Shown here one piece after another: positions 25,024 through 32,505 of a DNA stretch of 39,241 nucleotides; position 1 is the first letter of the stretch, and every line of letters begins with the position of its first letter. Source of the stretch: Candidatus Obscuribacterales bacterium. GTDB taxonomy: Bacteria; Cyanobacteriota; Vampirovibrionia; Obscuribacterales; Obscuribacteraceae. The stretch spans positions 1 through 39,241 of the forward strand of contig JAGVKG010000019.1 of NCBI GenBank assembly GCA_020050685.1, written 5' to 3'. A program made the position numbers and the translations under genes. The notes under the pieces are model-generated. The model was not told the origin of the DNA. It did not search any database and saw only the letters and a program-made list of their open reading frames with translations.

Positions 25024-26360
25024 ATTCCAGACCACTATCGATTTTGTTCGTAGCTTGTATGGCATTTTGTCTCAATGCAGTTGGACCGGCGCGAGCCCTT
25101 CCGGTTATTGGCGGACTGGGCGGCGATGCCAAAGCGAAAGCCGATAGTGCCGCAAATCAAATTCGTGATAAGTGGGCCTTGGTTGTCGGGGTCGGTCATT
25201 TTCAAGATTCATCCATCGGCTCGATGGAGGTTGGCGTAAAAAATGCTCTTGAGTTTGCTCGTGTTTTGAAAAATCCTGATATTGGCAAATTTCCAACTGA
25301 TCATGTTGCCTCTCTCCTTGGAGCACGTGCCACCAAATCCAGTATCGAAAATATTATTGCCAAGAACTGGCTTGCAAAAAAGGCCCTTCCATCCGATTTG
25401 GTTTTACTCTACTTCTCGACAAAACTAATTATTGATACCGATGGCAAAGGCGTATCGCTTTGCGCCTTCGATACTTTGTCGTCAGAGCCGGCGCTGTCGG
25501 GTATAGATTTGGAAGAACTTTTGACTGATGTTCGCCGCAGAATTCAAACACCAAATGTGGCTCCCAATATTGTTTGTGTTTTAGACACGGCACCGGCCAA
25601 TTCTAGTGAAATGCAAGCCACTCAAAGCCTGGTGGAAGAAATCTCCAAAAAATCAGGAGTAACTATTTTTGCTGCATCGCGTTCACTCGGTTCATCATTG
25701 GGAACGACTGCTACGCATAATTCACTTTTCACCTATTACATTTCTGAGGCACTTTCAAACAGCGCTGGACAGATGCCACTATCGGCGGTGGCAAAGTATG
25801 TGGCGGCAAAAATTGAAGAACAGACCAAACCGGTTGGTGATTATAAGCAGGTGGCAGTGCTTGCTTGCCCGGATGCGAATAAGCAGATGACTGCTTGTGT
25901 TTTGGGTGTACCGACTATTTTGAAAAAGAGTTTTTCTATGGGACATCCAATGAATCACTTGATGGTGGACAGACCGGATTTAGTTGTCTCAAGAAGATTG
26001 CTAGCCCAAGCGCCAACAAAAAAGACTCCGTCAAAAACAGAAGTTGATGACGACGATGATGATGCCGGTTCTGGGCATGCTGACTTCAGTGGCTATATCA
26101 CTAAAATGAAACAGGACATCCAATCGAAATGGCAGCCACCAAAAGGCTTTGAAGACGAGCAAGTGACCACAGTTTTCACGATCAAGCGCGATGGCACCAT
26201 TGTCGATCCGCAAATCACGCAAGGCAGCGGCAAAGATGCAGTCGATAAGTCTGCTTTGGAGGCATTGCAAAAGGCCTCTCCATTAGCACCGCTGCCTGCC
26301 GGCGCACCAAAGTCTGTGCAAATGCGTTATCAGTTTCAATGGCATGTGAAGCGTCAGTAA
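25020..26360 (+). CDS. Secreted pseudo-caspase with TonB-type C-terminal domain
   Basis: A 446-residue exported protein (signal peptide about 1-27). Residues about 50-290 carry the caspase/peptidase C14 fold pattern: WALVVGVGHFQDSSIGSMEV, the VKNALEFARVL helix, DLVLLYFS, NIVCVLDT and NSLFTYYISEAL. Both catalytic positions are lost. The usual YFSGHG reads YFSTKL (131-136), with Lys at 135 where His should be, and the usual D-x-C-H-S-G reads DTAPAN (189-194), with Ala191 for Cys. An Asp-rich linker (343-348) leads to a TonB C-terminal-type domain (about 355-445: IQSKWQPPKG, FTIKRDGTIVDPQI). Proteolysis is therefore unlikely; a scaffold or sensing role is inferred. Its ATG overlaps the methyltransferase stop codon. 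Confidence 0.85.
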   Translation: MNSRPLSILFVACMAFCLNAVGPARALPVIGGLGGDAKAKADSAANQIRDKWALVVGVGHFQDSSIGSMEVGVKNALEFARVLKNPDIGKFPTDHVASLLGARATKSSIENIIAKNWLAKKALPSDLVLLYFSTKLIIDTDGKGVSLCAFDTLSSEPALSGIDLEELLTDVRRRIQTPNVAPNIVCVLDTAPANSSEMQATQSLVEEISKKSGVTIFAASRSLGSSLGTTATHNSLFTYYISEALSNSAGQMPLSAVAKYVAAKIEEQTKPVGDYKQVAVLACPDANKQMTACVLGVPTILKKSFSMGHPMNHLMVDRPDLVVSRRLLAQAPTKKTPSKTEVDDDDDDAGSGHADFSGYITKMKQDIQSKWQPPKGFEDEQVTTVFTIKRDGTIVDPQITQGSGKDAVDKSALEALQKASPLAPLPAGAPKSVQMRYQFQWHVKRQ

Positions 26361-26393
26361 GTTAGCCGAATTGAGTAACCGTTAGTCAAAAGT

Positions 26394-26411
26394 AAACCGT
26401 AATTGCGGTTT
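26394..26411 (+). repeat. Perfect hairpin between the pseudo-caspase and Yip1-like genes
   Basis: AAACCG (26394-26399) and CGGTTT (26406-26411) form a 6-bp stem with a 6-nt loop, 34 nt after the pseudo-caspase stop. No T-run follows, so a terminator role is only possible. Confidence 0.35.
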
Positions 26412-26474
26412 GCGGTATTGGTGTCTGGGTATAACTGGGCCGAGCGTAAGTTATTTATAGAAGATAGGGTTTAA

Positions 26475-27056
26475 ATGCCAAATCAAAAGAAGCCTGGCGC
26501 AGGCTCGCATTCGAAAGACTCGGCTGCAATTCAATCCGTCAAAAAGTATTGGCTCTTGCTCAAAGAGCTGACTATGCATCCGGAGCGGTTTTACGCTAAT
26601 CGCAAGCCTCAAACTGAATGGAAAGTCATGTCTATGTATGTTTTGCCGTCTGCCATCGTGCTGGCTCTTGCTGCCGGACTGATTCAGCGTAATTGGGTCA
26701 TGGGTCTGGCACATTTTGCCAGTGCTTACCTTGGGCTGGCTCTTTTAACAGTAATTGAACGTTACATTATTATGTTTTTTGGCGAGAAGCGGAGCTTTGA
26801 GGAAACGGCTGACCTAATTTGCACAACCGCACCAGCTTTAATCCTTGGTTGTATTCCTCAATATGGCTTGCCTATGGCTTTATTGTTGTCTGGTTATTGG
26901 AATTATCGGGGTCTTGTGCGGCAGTTCAAAATGGACCCAAATGCGGCACTGGCCGCGGTCGGACTGCCCATTACCTTGACCGGTTTGACCATGTTTGTCC
27001 TAGTGCTAATCATCGGTCCCTGGATTGGAGCCGCCCAAACCTTTGCTAACCAATAA
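26475..27056 (+). CDS. Yip1-like integral membrane protein
   Basis: A 193-residue membrane protein with a polar N-terminus and five hydrophobic segments (about 52-66, 74-93, 115-129, 131-143 and 156-185). The order LLKELTMHPERFYANRK, then membrane segments, and YWNYRGLVRQFKMDP before the last segments, fits the bacterial YIP1/Yip1-domain family, whose function in bacteria is poorly known. ATG start, with AGGG about 8-9 nt upstream. It follows the pseudo-caspase gene by 114 nt, so co-transcription is possible but not certain. Confidence 0.7.
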   Translation: MPNQKKPGAGSHSKDSAAIQSVKKYWLLLKELTMHPERFYANRKPQTEWKVMSMYVLPSAIVLALAAGLIQRNWVMGLAHFASAYLGLALLTVIERYIIMFFGEKRSFEETADLICTTAPALILGCIPQYGLPMALLLSGYWNYRGLVRQFKMDPNAALAAVGLPITLTGLTMFVLVLIIGPWIGAAQTFANQ

Positions 27057-27082
27057 TTGCGGTTAACTACGTAAAAACCACA

Positions 27083-27111
27083 TTGACGATCGCCTGCCCA
27101 GAAAGTAATCT
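27083..27111 (+). promoter_or_regulatory. Promoter of the 141-aa gene
   Basis: TTGACG (27083-27088) and TAATCT (27106-27111) are separated by 17 nt. Transcription would start near 27118, and a small AGGGC-AAAA-GCCCT hairpin (27124-27137) lies in the leader before the ATG at 27170. Confidence 0.55.
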
Positions 27112-27169
27112 GACAACAGATGGAGGGCAAAAGCCCTAACCCAATCGGAGTCAACGGAGAAGGCATATC

Positions 27170-27595
27170 ATGGCTAATAGTGGTACACCTGAAAAGCAAG
27201 CATTAACCGGGAATACGGACAAGACCAGCGAGTTTAATGTCGCTCAGAACGACGCTTCAGCCAGAGCTGGACTTGAAGCGAACAAGCATCCTCTCGAAGG
27301 TCAGTCAAAGGTTGCTCAGCGTACAAACGATGCGACCCAGAATAAGGACGTTATCGATGTAGCTAAGGTTACCGATGCTAACAAGGTTCTCGCCCAAAAC
27401 ATTCTTGAGTCAGCCGCTCGTATCGCCGAACTGCAACAACGGTTGACGAGAAATCCCGAAAACTACTATTCGCAACAAGCCGACAATTTGCTCAAGGCTA
27501 TGGGACCGCAGTCCCCTGAATTCCAACTGAAGGACGCTACAGCCCAAAGAGCTGTCGAACATCTATACAAGGTTCTTAACGGTCAATTCAGCTAG
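27170..27595 (+). CDS. Hypothetical small soluble protein, 141 aa
   Basis: Function not recognised. No signal peptide or membrane segment. Residues 1-60 are polar, rich in Ala, Asn, Gln, Lys and Thr and probably disordered. Residues 65-140 look helical (NKVLAQNILESAARIAELQQ, then a second helix region ending KVLNGQFS). It is a well-defined transcription unit: promoter at 27083, ribosome binding site GGAGAAGG just before the ATG, and a strong terminator 22 nt after the stop. This suggests an abundant, independently expressed protein. Confidence 0.7.
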   Translation: MANSGTPEKQALTGNTDKTSEFNVAQNDASARAGLEANKHPLEGQSKVAQRTNDATQNKDVIDVAKVTDANKVLAQNILESAARIAELQQRLTRNPENYYSQQADNLLKAMGPQSPEFQLKDATAQRAVEHLYKVLNGQFS

Positions 27596-27616
27596 ATGAG
27601 AATCCTCAAAACCGCG

Positions 27617-27647
27617 AACGCCGGGCGCTTTTAGCCCGGCGTTTTTC
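27617..27647 (+). terminator. Strong rho-independent terminator
   Basis: A perfect 10-bp GC-rich stem (AACGCCGGGC with GCCCGGCGTT) around a 7-nt loop, running straight into TTTCT, 22 nt after the stop of the 141-aa gene. Confidence 0.95.
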
Positions 27648-27655
27648 TATTTATA

Positions 27656-27664
27656 TGCTAAAAT
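27656..27664 (+). promoter_or_regulatory. Extended -10 element upstream of rpsT
   Basis: TGCTAAAAT (TG at 27656-27657, TAAAAT at 27659-27664) lies 40 nt before the rpsT start, immediately after the preceding terminator. No good -35 is present, as is usual for extended -10 promoters. Confidence 0.35.
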
Positions 27665-27703
27665 AACCATTCCGTCGTTTATATATATATGAGAAGGTAA
27701 GTC

Positions 27704-27967
27704 GTGCCGAAAATTAAGTCTGCTATTAAGCGCGTTGAAGTTGCCGAGCGCAACCGTGATCGTAATCGTTCCTGGAAGTCCGCTGTTAAAAGCGCTAAGA
27801 ACGAAGTCGTCAGTGCAGCCAAGGCTGCCGATGCCAAGCAAGGCAAGTCTGCATTGGAAGCTGCTTATTCTGTGATTGATCGAGCCGTGGCAAAGGGTGT
27901 TCTGCATAAGAATACTGCTGCCAGAAAAAAATCTCGATTGGCGCTCTTGTTTGCGCACACAAAATAG
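27704..27967 (+). CDS. rpsT: 30S ribosomal protein S20
   Basis: S20 binds 16S rRNA early in assembly of the small subunit. The 87-residue highly basic helical protein has the family pattern: MPKIKSAIKRVEVAERNRDRN at the N-terminus, the AYSVIDRAVAKGVLHKNTAA loop and helix, and the KKSRLALLF end. Start is GTG at 27704 with GAAGG 7 nt upstream. It is monocistronic by position: a terminator precedes it and a new promoter for murC begins 12 nt after its stop. Confidence 0.95.
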   Translation: MPKIKSAIKRVEVAERNRDRNRSWKSAVKSAKNEVVSAAKAADAKQGKSALEAAYSVIDRAVAKGVLHKNTAARKKSRLALLFAHTK

Positions 27968-27978
27968 TTTCATTGCAT

Positions 27979-28008
27979 TTGATTTAAGTTCCAAATTTAA
28001 GCTATATT
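27979..28008 (+). promoter_or_regulatory. Promoter of the murC-murB-ddl cluster
   Basis: TTGATT (27979-27984) and TATATT (28003-28008) are 18 nt apart. Transcription would start near 28015, about 110 nt before murC, right at the 5' edge of the hairpin at 28017-28041. Confidence 0.55.
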
Positions 28009-28016
28009 AATGCAAG

Positions 28017-28041
28017 AGAAGGGGAGGCAATTGCCCCTTCT
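28017..28041 (+). repeat. Hairpin at the predicted 5' end of the murC transcript
   Basis: AGAAGGGG (28017-28024) pairs perfectly with CCCCTTCT (28034-28041) around a 9-nt loop. No T-run follows. Its place at the very start of the leader suggests a 5' stabilising stem or regulatory structure. Confidence 0.5.
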
Positions 28042-28124
28042 AAATGTCCATATGATTCTTGCAAAAGCACTTGGCAAGATGTCGTCGGAAGAGTAGCGCT
28101 GAACTAGTAAGGTAGGAAAGTACT

Positions 28125-29582
28125 TTGGAATTGGATATGACCAGCGTGGCTGGAAAAGAGCACATCCAAAGAGAACCGGCGAAAGTAGATTTAAATAGCC
28201 TTTCTGGTTCAGTTCACTTAATCGGTATCGGTGGCATAGGCATGTCGGCTTTGGCTAGGCTTTTGCTGGCCAAAGGCATTTCCGTTTCTGGCTCGGACAG
28301 AGAAGAAACGTCAATCACCAAAGAGCTTTCTAGTCTTGGTGCCAAAATCATGATTGGGCACAAGGACGCCAACTGTGATGATGCCGGGTTAATCATCGTT
28401 TCAACCGCAATTACTGATAGCAATCCTGAGTACGCGCAAGCACTCAAACGCGCAATTCCGGTTTGGCACCGCTCACAACTTTTAGCTTACTTGTCCAAGG
28501 GCTCCAAGCTCGTTGCCGTCTCCGGAACGCACGGCAAAACAACAACAACAGGAATTATTTCCGAGGTTCTCCTCGATGCAGAACTTGATCCTTCGATAGT
28601 AGTTGGTGGCATATTTGGCCGCATCAAAGCCAATGGTTATTTGGGCGGCGGCGATATTTTTGTGGCTGAGACGGATGAGTCGGACGGCACACATTCTCGT
28701 GTTCAATCTCACATAGCTGTGATTACTAATATTGAAGCCGAGCATTTGGAGAATTATCCAGGCGGGCTTGAGCAGATTCGCGACAACATGGTGTCCTTTG
28801 CCAGTGGTGCGCAGAAGTCGACCGTAATTTGTTTGGATGATGCTGGCTGCCGTTTAATTCGCCCACGCTTGCAAGGATCCGTAGTTACTTACGGCTCTCG
28901 CGGATCCAATGCCGACTATGTTTACAGTGATGCGCCAAATGGTGGCATGAAAGTTTGCCAGGGTGAAACTGAACTTGGCACTATTGACCTGAAAGTTCCT
29001 GGTGTGCATAACAAACTCAATGCGCTTTGTGCGCTGGTTGTCGGGCTTGAGCTTGGACTGAGCTTTGCTCAGATTGCCTCCGGCCTCTCAGCGTTTGCTG
29101 GAGTCAATCGTCGCTTCCAAGTAATTGGTCAGAGCGAAGGTGTCATGGTTGTTGATGATTATGCTCATCACCCAACCGAAGTTCAGGCAACTTTAAATGC
29201 TGCCAACCAATTCAAATCCGCAATCAATGGCAATGGTGTCTTTAAGGCAAAGCGAGTTGTGGCAATTTTTCAGCCGCATCAACCGGGCAGGCTTCGCGAT
29301 TTATGGGAAGAGTTTTGCTCAAGCTTTGAACAGGCAGACCTTGTTTTGGTGACGGACATTTACGTAGCGCGAGGTAGCGCTATCGAAGGTATCACTGCAG
29401 ACAAATTTGTTGCGGCAATGAAGCATGCTAATGCTAAACATTTACCGGGACCGGTCTGCGAGTTACCAGCTAAGGTTTGTGCTTATCTTCAGCCAGGCGA
29501 TCTTGTGCTGACCATAGGTGCAGGTGATATAACTAAATTAGGTTTACCGCTTTTGGATCAGCTTAAGCACCAGAAGCAGTGA
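28125..29582 (+). CDS. murC: UDP-N-acetylmuramate--L-alanine ligase
   Basis: MurC adds L-Ala to UDP-MurNAc with ATP, the first amino acid of the stem peptide, in the cytoplasm. The 485 residues show the Mur-ligase plan: a Rossmann start with HLIGIGGIGMSALARLL, the ATP loop SGTHGKTTTTGII, EADESDGTH-like VAETDESDGTH, the NIEAEHLENY segment, GVHNKLNALCAL, the FAGVNRRFQ motif, and the C-terminal DDYAHHPTEV and FQPHQPGR motifs. Start is TTG 28125 with AGGA 7 nt upstream; ATG 28137, 4 codons later, is an alternative. It is the first gene of murC-murB-ddl. Confidence 0.96.
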   Translation: MELDMTSVAGKEHIQREPAKVDLNSLSGSVHLIGIGGIGMSALARLLLAKGISVSGSDREETSITKELSSLGAKIMIGHKDANCDDAGLIIVSTAITDSNPEYAQALKRAIPVWHRSQLLAYLSKGSKLVAVSGTHGKTTTTGIISEVLLDAELDPSIVVGGIFGRIKANGYLGGGDIFVAETDESDGTHSRVQSHIAVITNIEAEHLENYPGGLEQIRDNMVSFASGAQKSTVICLDDAGCRLIRPRLQGSVVTYGSRGSNADYVYSDAPNGGMKVCQGETELGTIDLKVPGVHNKLNALCALVVGLELGLSFAQIASGLSAFAGVNRRFQVIGQSEGVMVVDDYAHHPTEVQATLNAANQFKSAINGNGVFKAKRVVAIFQPHQPGRLRDLWEEFCSSFEQADLVLVTDIYVARGSAIEGITADKFVAAMKHANAKHLPGPVCELPAKVCAYLQPGDLVLTIGAGDITKLGLPLLDQLKHQKQ

Positions 29583-29601
29583 GTGTTCCTTAGTGGCAGT
29601 C

Positions 29602-29620
29602 GGGCAGGGAAACCCCGCCC
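29602..29620. repeat. REP-like GC-rich hairpin between murC and murB
   Basis: GGGCAGGG (29602-29609) and CCCCGCCC (29613-29620) form an 8-bp stem with one A-C mismatch and an AAA loop, followed by CTACAGG. It resembles intergenic palindromes dispersed in many bacterial genomes. It fills the gap between the murC stop (29582) and the murB start. Confidence 0.5.
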
Positions 29621-29633
29621 CTACAGGATGACA

Positions 29634-30542
29634 ATGGAAGAGATTGCCAACGCTTCTTTAGCTCGCTACACAACCCTCAAGATTGGGGGCGAGGCAAAGC
29701 GTCTTTGTAATCCTGCGACTGTAGCCGAATTGCTTGCCGTAATGGAATCCGTGCGCGCGGCAACTGAGCCTTGGTATGTTTTAGGGGGCGGATCGAATTT
29801 GCTCGTTGCCTCGTCCGGCTTTTCCGGCACTGTCATTCGTACTTGTGAGATGAAGCAAATTTCTCAAGCCGAGCCGGATGTAATTGTCGCCGGAGCCGGC
29901 ACGCGTTTACCGCACTTGGCTCGCTTTGCTGCAGAGCGCGGGCTCTCTGGTTTGGAATTTTCTGTCGGCATACCTGGCACCGTCGGTGGTGGCGTGGTTA
30001 TGAACGCTGGTGCTCATGGCAGTTGCATTGCCAACGTTGTGGAAAGTGTTACGGTATTTGATACTAAATCGTGGGACCTGGTTACTTATTCTCATTCTGA
30101 TCTTGCCTTTCAATATCGTCATTCGGCAATTGATCCTGCCCGGCATATTGTTCTTGAAGCCCGTTTCCGACTGACGCCTGCTGATGCTGAGGAAATTAAG
30201 GCGCAAACCAAGCATAATGAAGATTACCGCTGGCAAACTCAGCCGCTCAATTGGCCTAACGCGGGTAGTACTTTCAAAAACCCTTTCCCCGATAAAGGGG
30301 CTGGATTGCTTCTTGACAAGTCGGGAGCAAAGCAGCTCAAAGAAGGTAATGCCCAGGTTTCAGCGGTGCATGCAAATTTTGTAATTAATGTAGGCGGGGC
30401 AACATCTTCTGAGGTAACCGGGCTCCTGGCTAAAATGCAGGACGCGGTCTACCAAAACTTTCAAGTTCTTTTACATCCGGAGTGGAAGAGACTCGGCTCT
30501 TTTAGCGAGAGTGAGTGTAAGATATGGAATGGGGACGGATAA
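29634..30542 (+). CDS. murB: UDP-N-acetylenolpyruvoylglucosamine reductase
   Basis: MurB reduces UDP-GlcNAc-enolpyruvate to UDP-MurNAc with NADPH and FAD. The chosen frame gives 302 residues. Motifs: LARYTTLKIGGEAKRL at the N-terminus; the FAD-binding LGGGSNLLVA, GLSGLEFSVGIPGTVGGGVVMNAGAHG; the active-site-region FQYRHS; and the C-terminal NAGSTFKNP and AGLLLDKSGAKQLKEG segments. The start is ATG 29634, with AGGA 5 nt upstream; ATG 29628 is nearly as good. A GTG at 29583 would run the frame through the REP-like hairpin and is unlikely. The order of reactions (murB before murC) is not the gene order. Confidence 0.95.
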   Translation: MEEIANASLARYTTLKIGGEAKRLCNPATVAELLAVMESVRAATEPWYVLGGGSNLLVASSGFSGTVIRTCEMKQISQAEPDVIVAGAGTRLPHLARFAAERGLSGLEFSVGIPGTVGGGVVMNAGAHGSCIANVVESVTVFDTKSWDLVTYSHSDLAFQYRHSAIDPARHIVLEARFRLTPADAEEIKAQTKHNEDYRWQTQPLNWPNAGSTFKNPFPDKGAGLLLDKSGAKQLKEGNAQVSAVHANFVINVGGATSSEVTGLLAKMQDAVYQNFQVLLHPEWKRLGSFSESECKIWNGDG

Positions 30543-30559
30543 AAGGAGATGCCTGTTTA

Positions 30560-31783
30560 ATGTCTCACGAAGTAAACTCTAAAAAGATTCGAGTCGCGGT
30601 GCTTTTTGGTGGACGCTCGGCCGAGCACGAAATATCGCTGCAATCTGCAAAGAGCGTGGTTAATGCTCTGGATAAGAATAAGTATGAAGTGACTTTGGTT
30701 GGCATCGGCAAGAATGGCCAGTGGTATCTCAATGATGCATCGCAATTTTTGCTTGACTCGGAAAACCCCAAGCTTATTAAATTGAATGGCTCGAATCAGC
30801 CAGTTGTTCTTCTACCTGGTCATGGCAGCAATCAATTGATTAGCCTAAATGGCGAGAAGAAAGCCATTTCGATTGACGTTGTTTTCCCTGTGCTTCACGG
30901 AACATATGGCGAAGACGGTACAATGCAAGGGCTCTTGAAGTTGGCCAACGTACCTTTTGTTGGACCATCTGTGCTGGGCTCGGCAATTGGCATGGACAAA
31001 GACGTGGTTAAGCGTTTGCTGCGCGATGCCGGCATTCCGGTTGCCCGCGGTTTTGCCTATCAGCGTCATGAAAAAATCAATCTTGATACGGTGATCAAAG
31101 AACTAGGATTGCCTTTGTTTGTCAAACCGGCAAATCTGGGTTCATCCGTTGGTGTTCATAAGGTGACCAGTAAAGTCGAGTTGGCACCAGCCATTGAAGA
31201 TGCTTTTCGTTATGACAGCAAAATCCTGATTGAAGAAAATATCTCCGGGCGCGAAATCGAATGTGCTGTTTTGGGTAATGAAGAACCTGCCGCATCGCTT
31301 CCTGGTGAAGTGATACCACAGCATGAGTTTTATTCGTACGAAGCAAAGTACATCGATAAAAATGGCGCGACATTTGCTATTCCGGCAAAGGTCGATTCTC
31401 AGACAATCAAAGCAATACAAGAACTTGCGCTCAAGACTTTCAAAGTTCTTTGCTGTGAAGGAATGTCCCGCGTGGATATGTTCTTGACCAAGGACAACAA
31501 GTTGATTATCAACGAAATTAATACCATTCCGGGCTTCACCAGCATAAGCCAGTATCCGAAACTCTGGGAAGCTACAGGTCTGCCGTACCCCGAGCTTTTG
31601 GACAAACTTATTGACTGCGCCATTGCCAGATTTAAACGCGAGCAAAAATTGCAAACCACATTTGCTTCCCCGGCAGAGACAATTCCGGAATTCTTAGATA
31701 AAGTTGCAGAAAATGTTAGCAAATCGCAATCATCGCCTGAAGTTCTGGTGCGGGCAAAGTCTAGAGACAAGACTTCCGTCTAA
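30560..31783 (+). CDS. ddl: D-alanine--D-alanine ligase
   Basis: Ddl makes D-Ala-D-Ala for the peptidoglycan stem, in the cytoplasm with ATP. The 407-residue ATP-grasp protein shows AVLFGGRSAEHEISLQSA, VLHGTYGEDGTMQGLLKL, the FVGPSVLGSAIGMDKDV segment, FVKPANLGSSVGVHK, the EENISGREIE loop and RVDMFL...IINEINTIPGFT, all typical of Ddl. A tail of about 40 residues beyond the fold is extra. The start is ATG 30560, with AAAAGGAG upstream (spacing 11 nt, rather long); ATG 30524 overlaps the end of murB and has no ribosome binding site. It is the last gene of the mur cluster. Confidence 0.95.
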   Translation: MSHEVNSKKIRVAVLFGGRSAEHEISLQSAKSVVNALDKNKYEVTLVGIGKNGQWYLNDASQFLLDSENPKLIKLNGSNQPVVLLPGHGSNQLISLNGEKKAISIDVVFPVLHGTYGEDGTMQGLLKLANVPFVGPSVLGSAIGMDKDVVKRLLRDAGIPVARGFAYQRHEKINLDTVIKELGLPLFVKPANLGSSVGVHKVTSKVELAPAIEDAFRYDSKILIEENISGREIECAVLGNEEPAASLPGEVIPQHEFYSYEAKYIDKNGATFAIPAKVDSQTIKAIQELALKTFKVLCCEGMSRVDMFLTKDNKLIINEINTIPGFTSISQYPKLWEATGLPYPELLDKLIDCAIARFKREQKLQTTFASPAETIPEFLDKVAENVSKSQSSPEVLVRAKSRDKTSV

Positions 31784-31877
31784 CCAAGCAATAGCACAAA
31801 CATCTTTCATCCACAGGGCTTAAGACAGAGGTCCTCTTCCTGGCATGCGGTGCTAGGATGAATGTGGGAGAGGTCTT

Positions 31878-32495
31878 ATGATGACGATTATCAGATCCCC
31901 AATTCTCATCGGAGCGCTCTGGCTAGCCGTGGTTGGCTTTGGGCTCATTGTTATGGCCAAGTATGAGGCGTCTCCGGGAATATCCGGCATGCCGCCTGCG
32001 GACTTGCCTCAAGAGCTTGCGTCTTATCGAAGCGCCGGCAAGTTTACATTGGTAATGTTTGCTCACCCGCGCTGCCCCTGCACGCGCGCTAGCGTGAGCG
32101 AATTGGCGGGGCTTATGACTCGCTGCCACAACAAGCTTGAGTCGATTGTCTGTGTTCTCAGCCCACGCTCAATGCCCAAGGGCTGGGAGCGAACCGACAT
32201 ATGGGAAAAGGCTGCTGGAATTCCTGGCGTCCAAGTCATACCTGATCTTGATGGGATGAGGGCGCGGCAATTCAATGCGCCCACATCTGGACAAGCGGCT
32301 CTTTATGATAAGCAAGGAAAGTTGATTTTTGCCGGTGGTATCACTTCGGCACGTGGTCGAATTGGCAATAGTCAGGGAGTAAAGATTATTACATCGTTGG
32401 TTAACCAAGAGTCCCCGGCAATCGAGCCAAATGCTGGGCAGGCAACATTGGTATTTGGTTGCCCCTTGCATGATCCACTGCCCAAGCCACGTTAA
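31878..32495 (+). CDS. RedB-like membrane-anchored thioredoxin-fold protein
   Basis: A 205-residue protein anchored by one N-terminal membrane segment (about 8-26), with the rest outside. The sequence FTLVMFAHPRCPCTRASVSEL places a CPC pair (Cys66, Cys68) where thioredoxin-fold proteins carry CxxC, and the downstream IPGVQVIPDLDG and AALYDKQGKLIFAGGIT strands fit the fold. This matches the RedB family known from planctomycetes and others, whose role is not well defined. ATG start, with GGGAGAGG upstream. It lies 10 nt before the histidine kinase gene and very likely shares its transcript. Confidence 0.75.
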   Translation: MMTIIRSPILIGALWLAVVGFGLIVMAKYEASPGISGMPPADLPQELASYRSAGKFTLVMFAHPRCPCTRASVSELAGLMTRCHNKLESIVCVLSPRSMPKGWERTDIWEKAAGIPGVQVIPDLDGMRARQFNAPTSGQAALYDKQGKLIFAGGITSARGRIGNSQGVKIITSLVNQESPAIEPNAGQATLVFGCPLHDPLPKPR

Positions 32496-32505
32496 GGGGT
32501 GGACT

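Noticed and set aside
27124-27137. Small AGGGC/GCCCT hairpin in a leader, considered as a riboswitch
   Set aside because: Too small, and no conserved aptamer core was recognised around it.
31142-31654. Antisense frame opposite ddl
   Set aside because: Shadow of the conserved ddl coding sequence, without ribosome binding site or domain.
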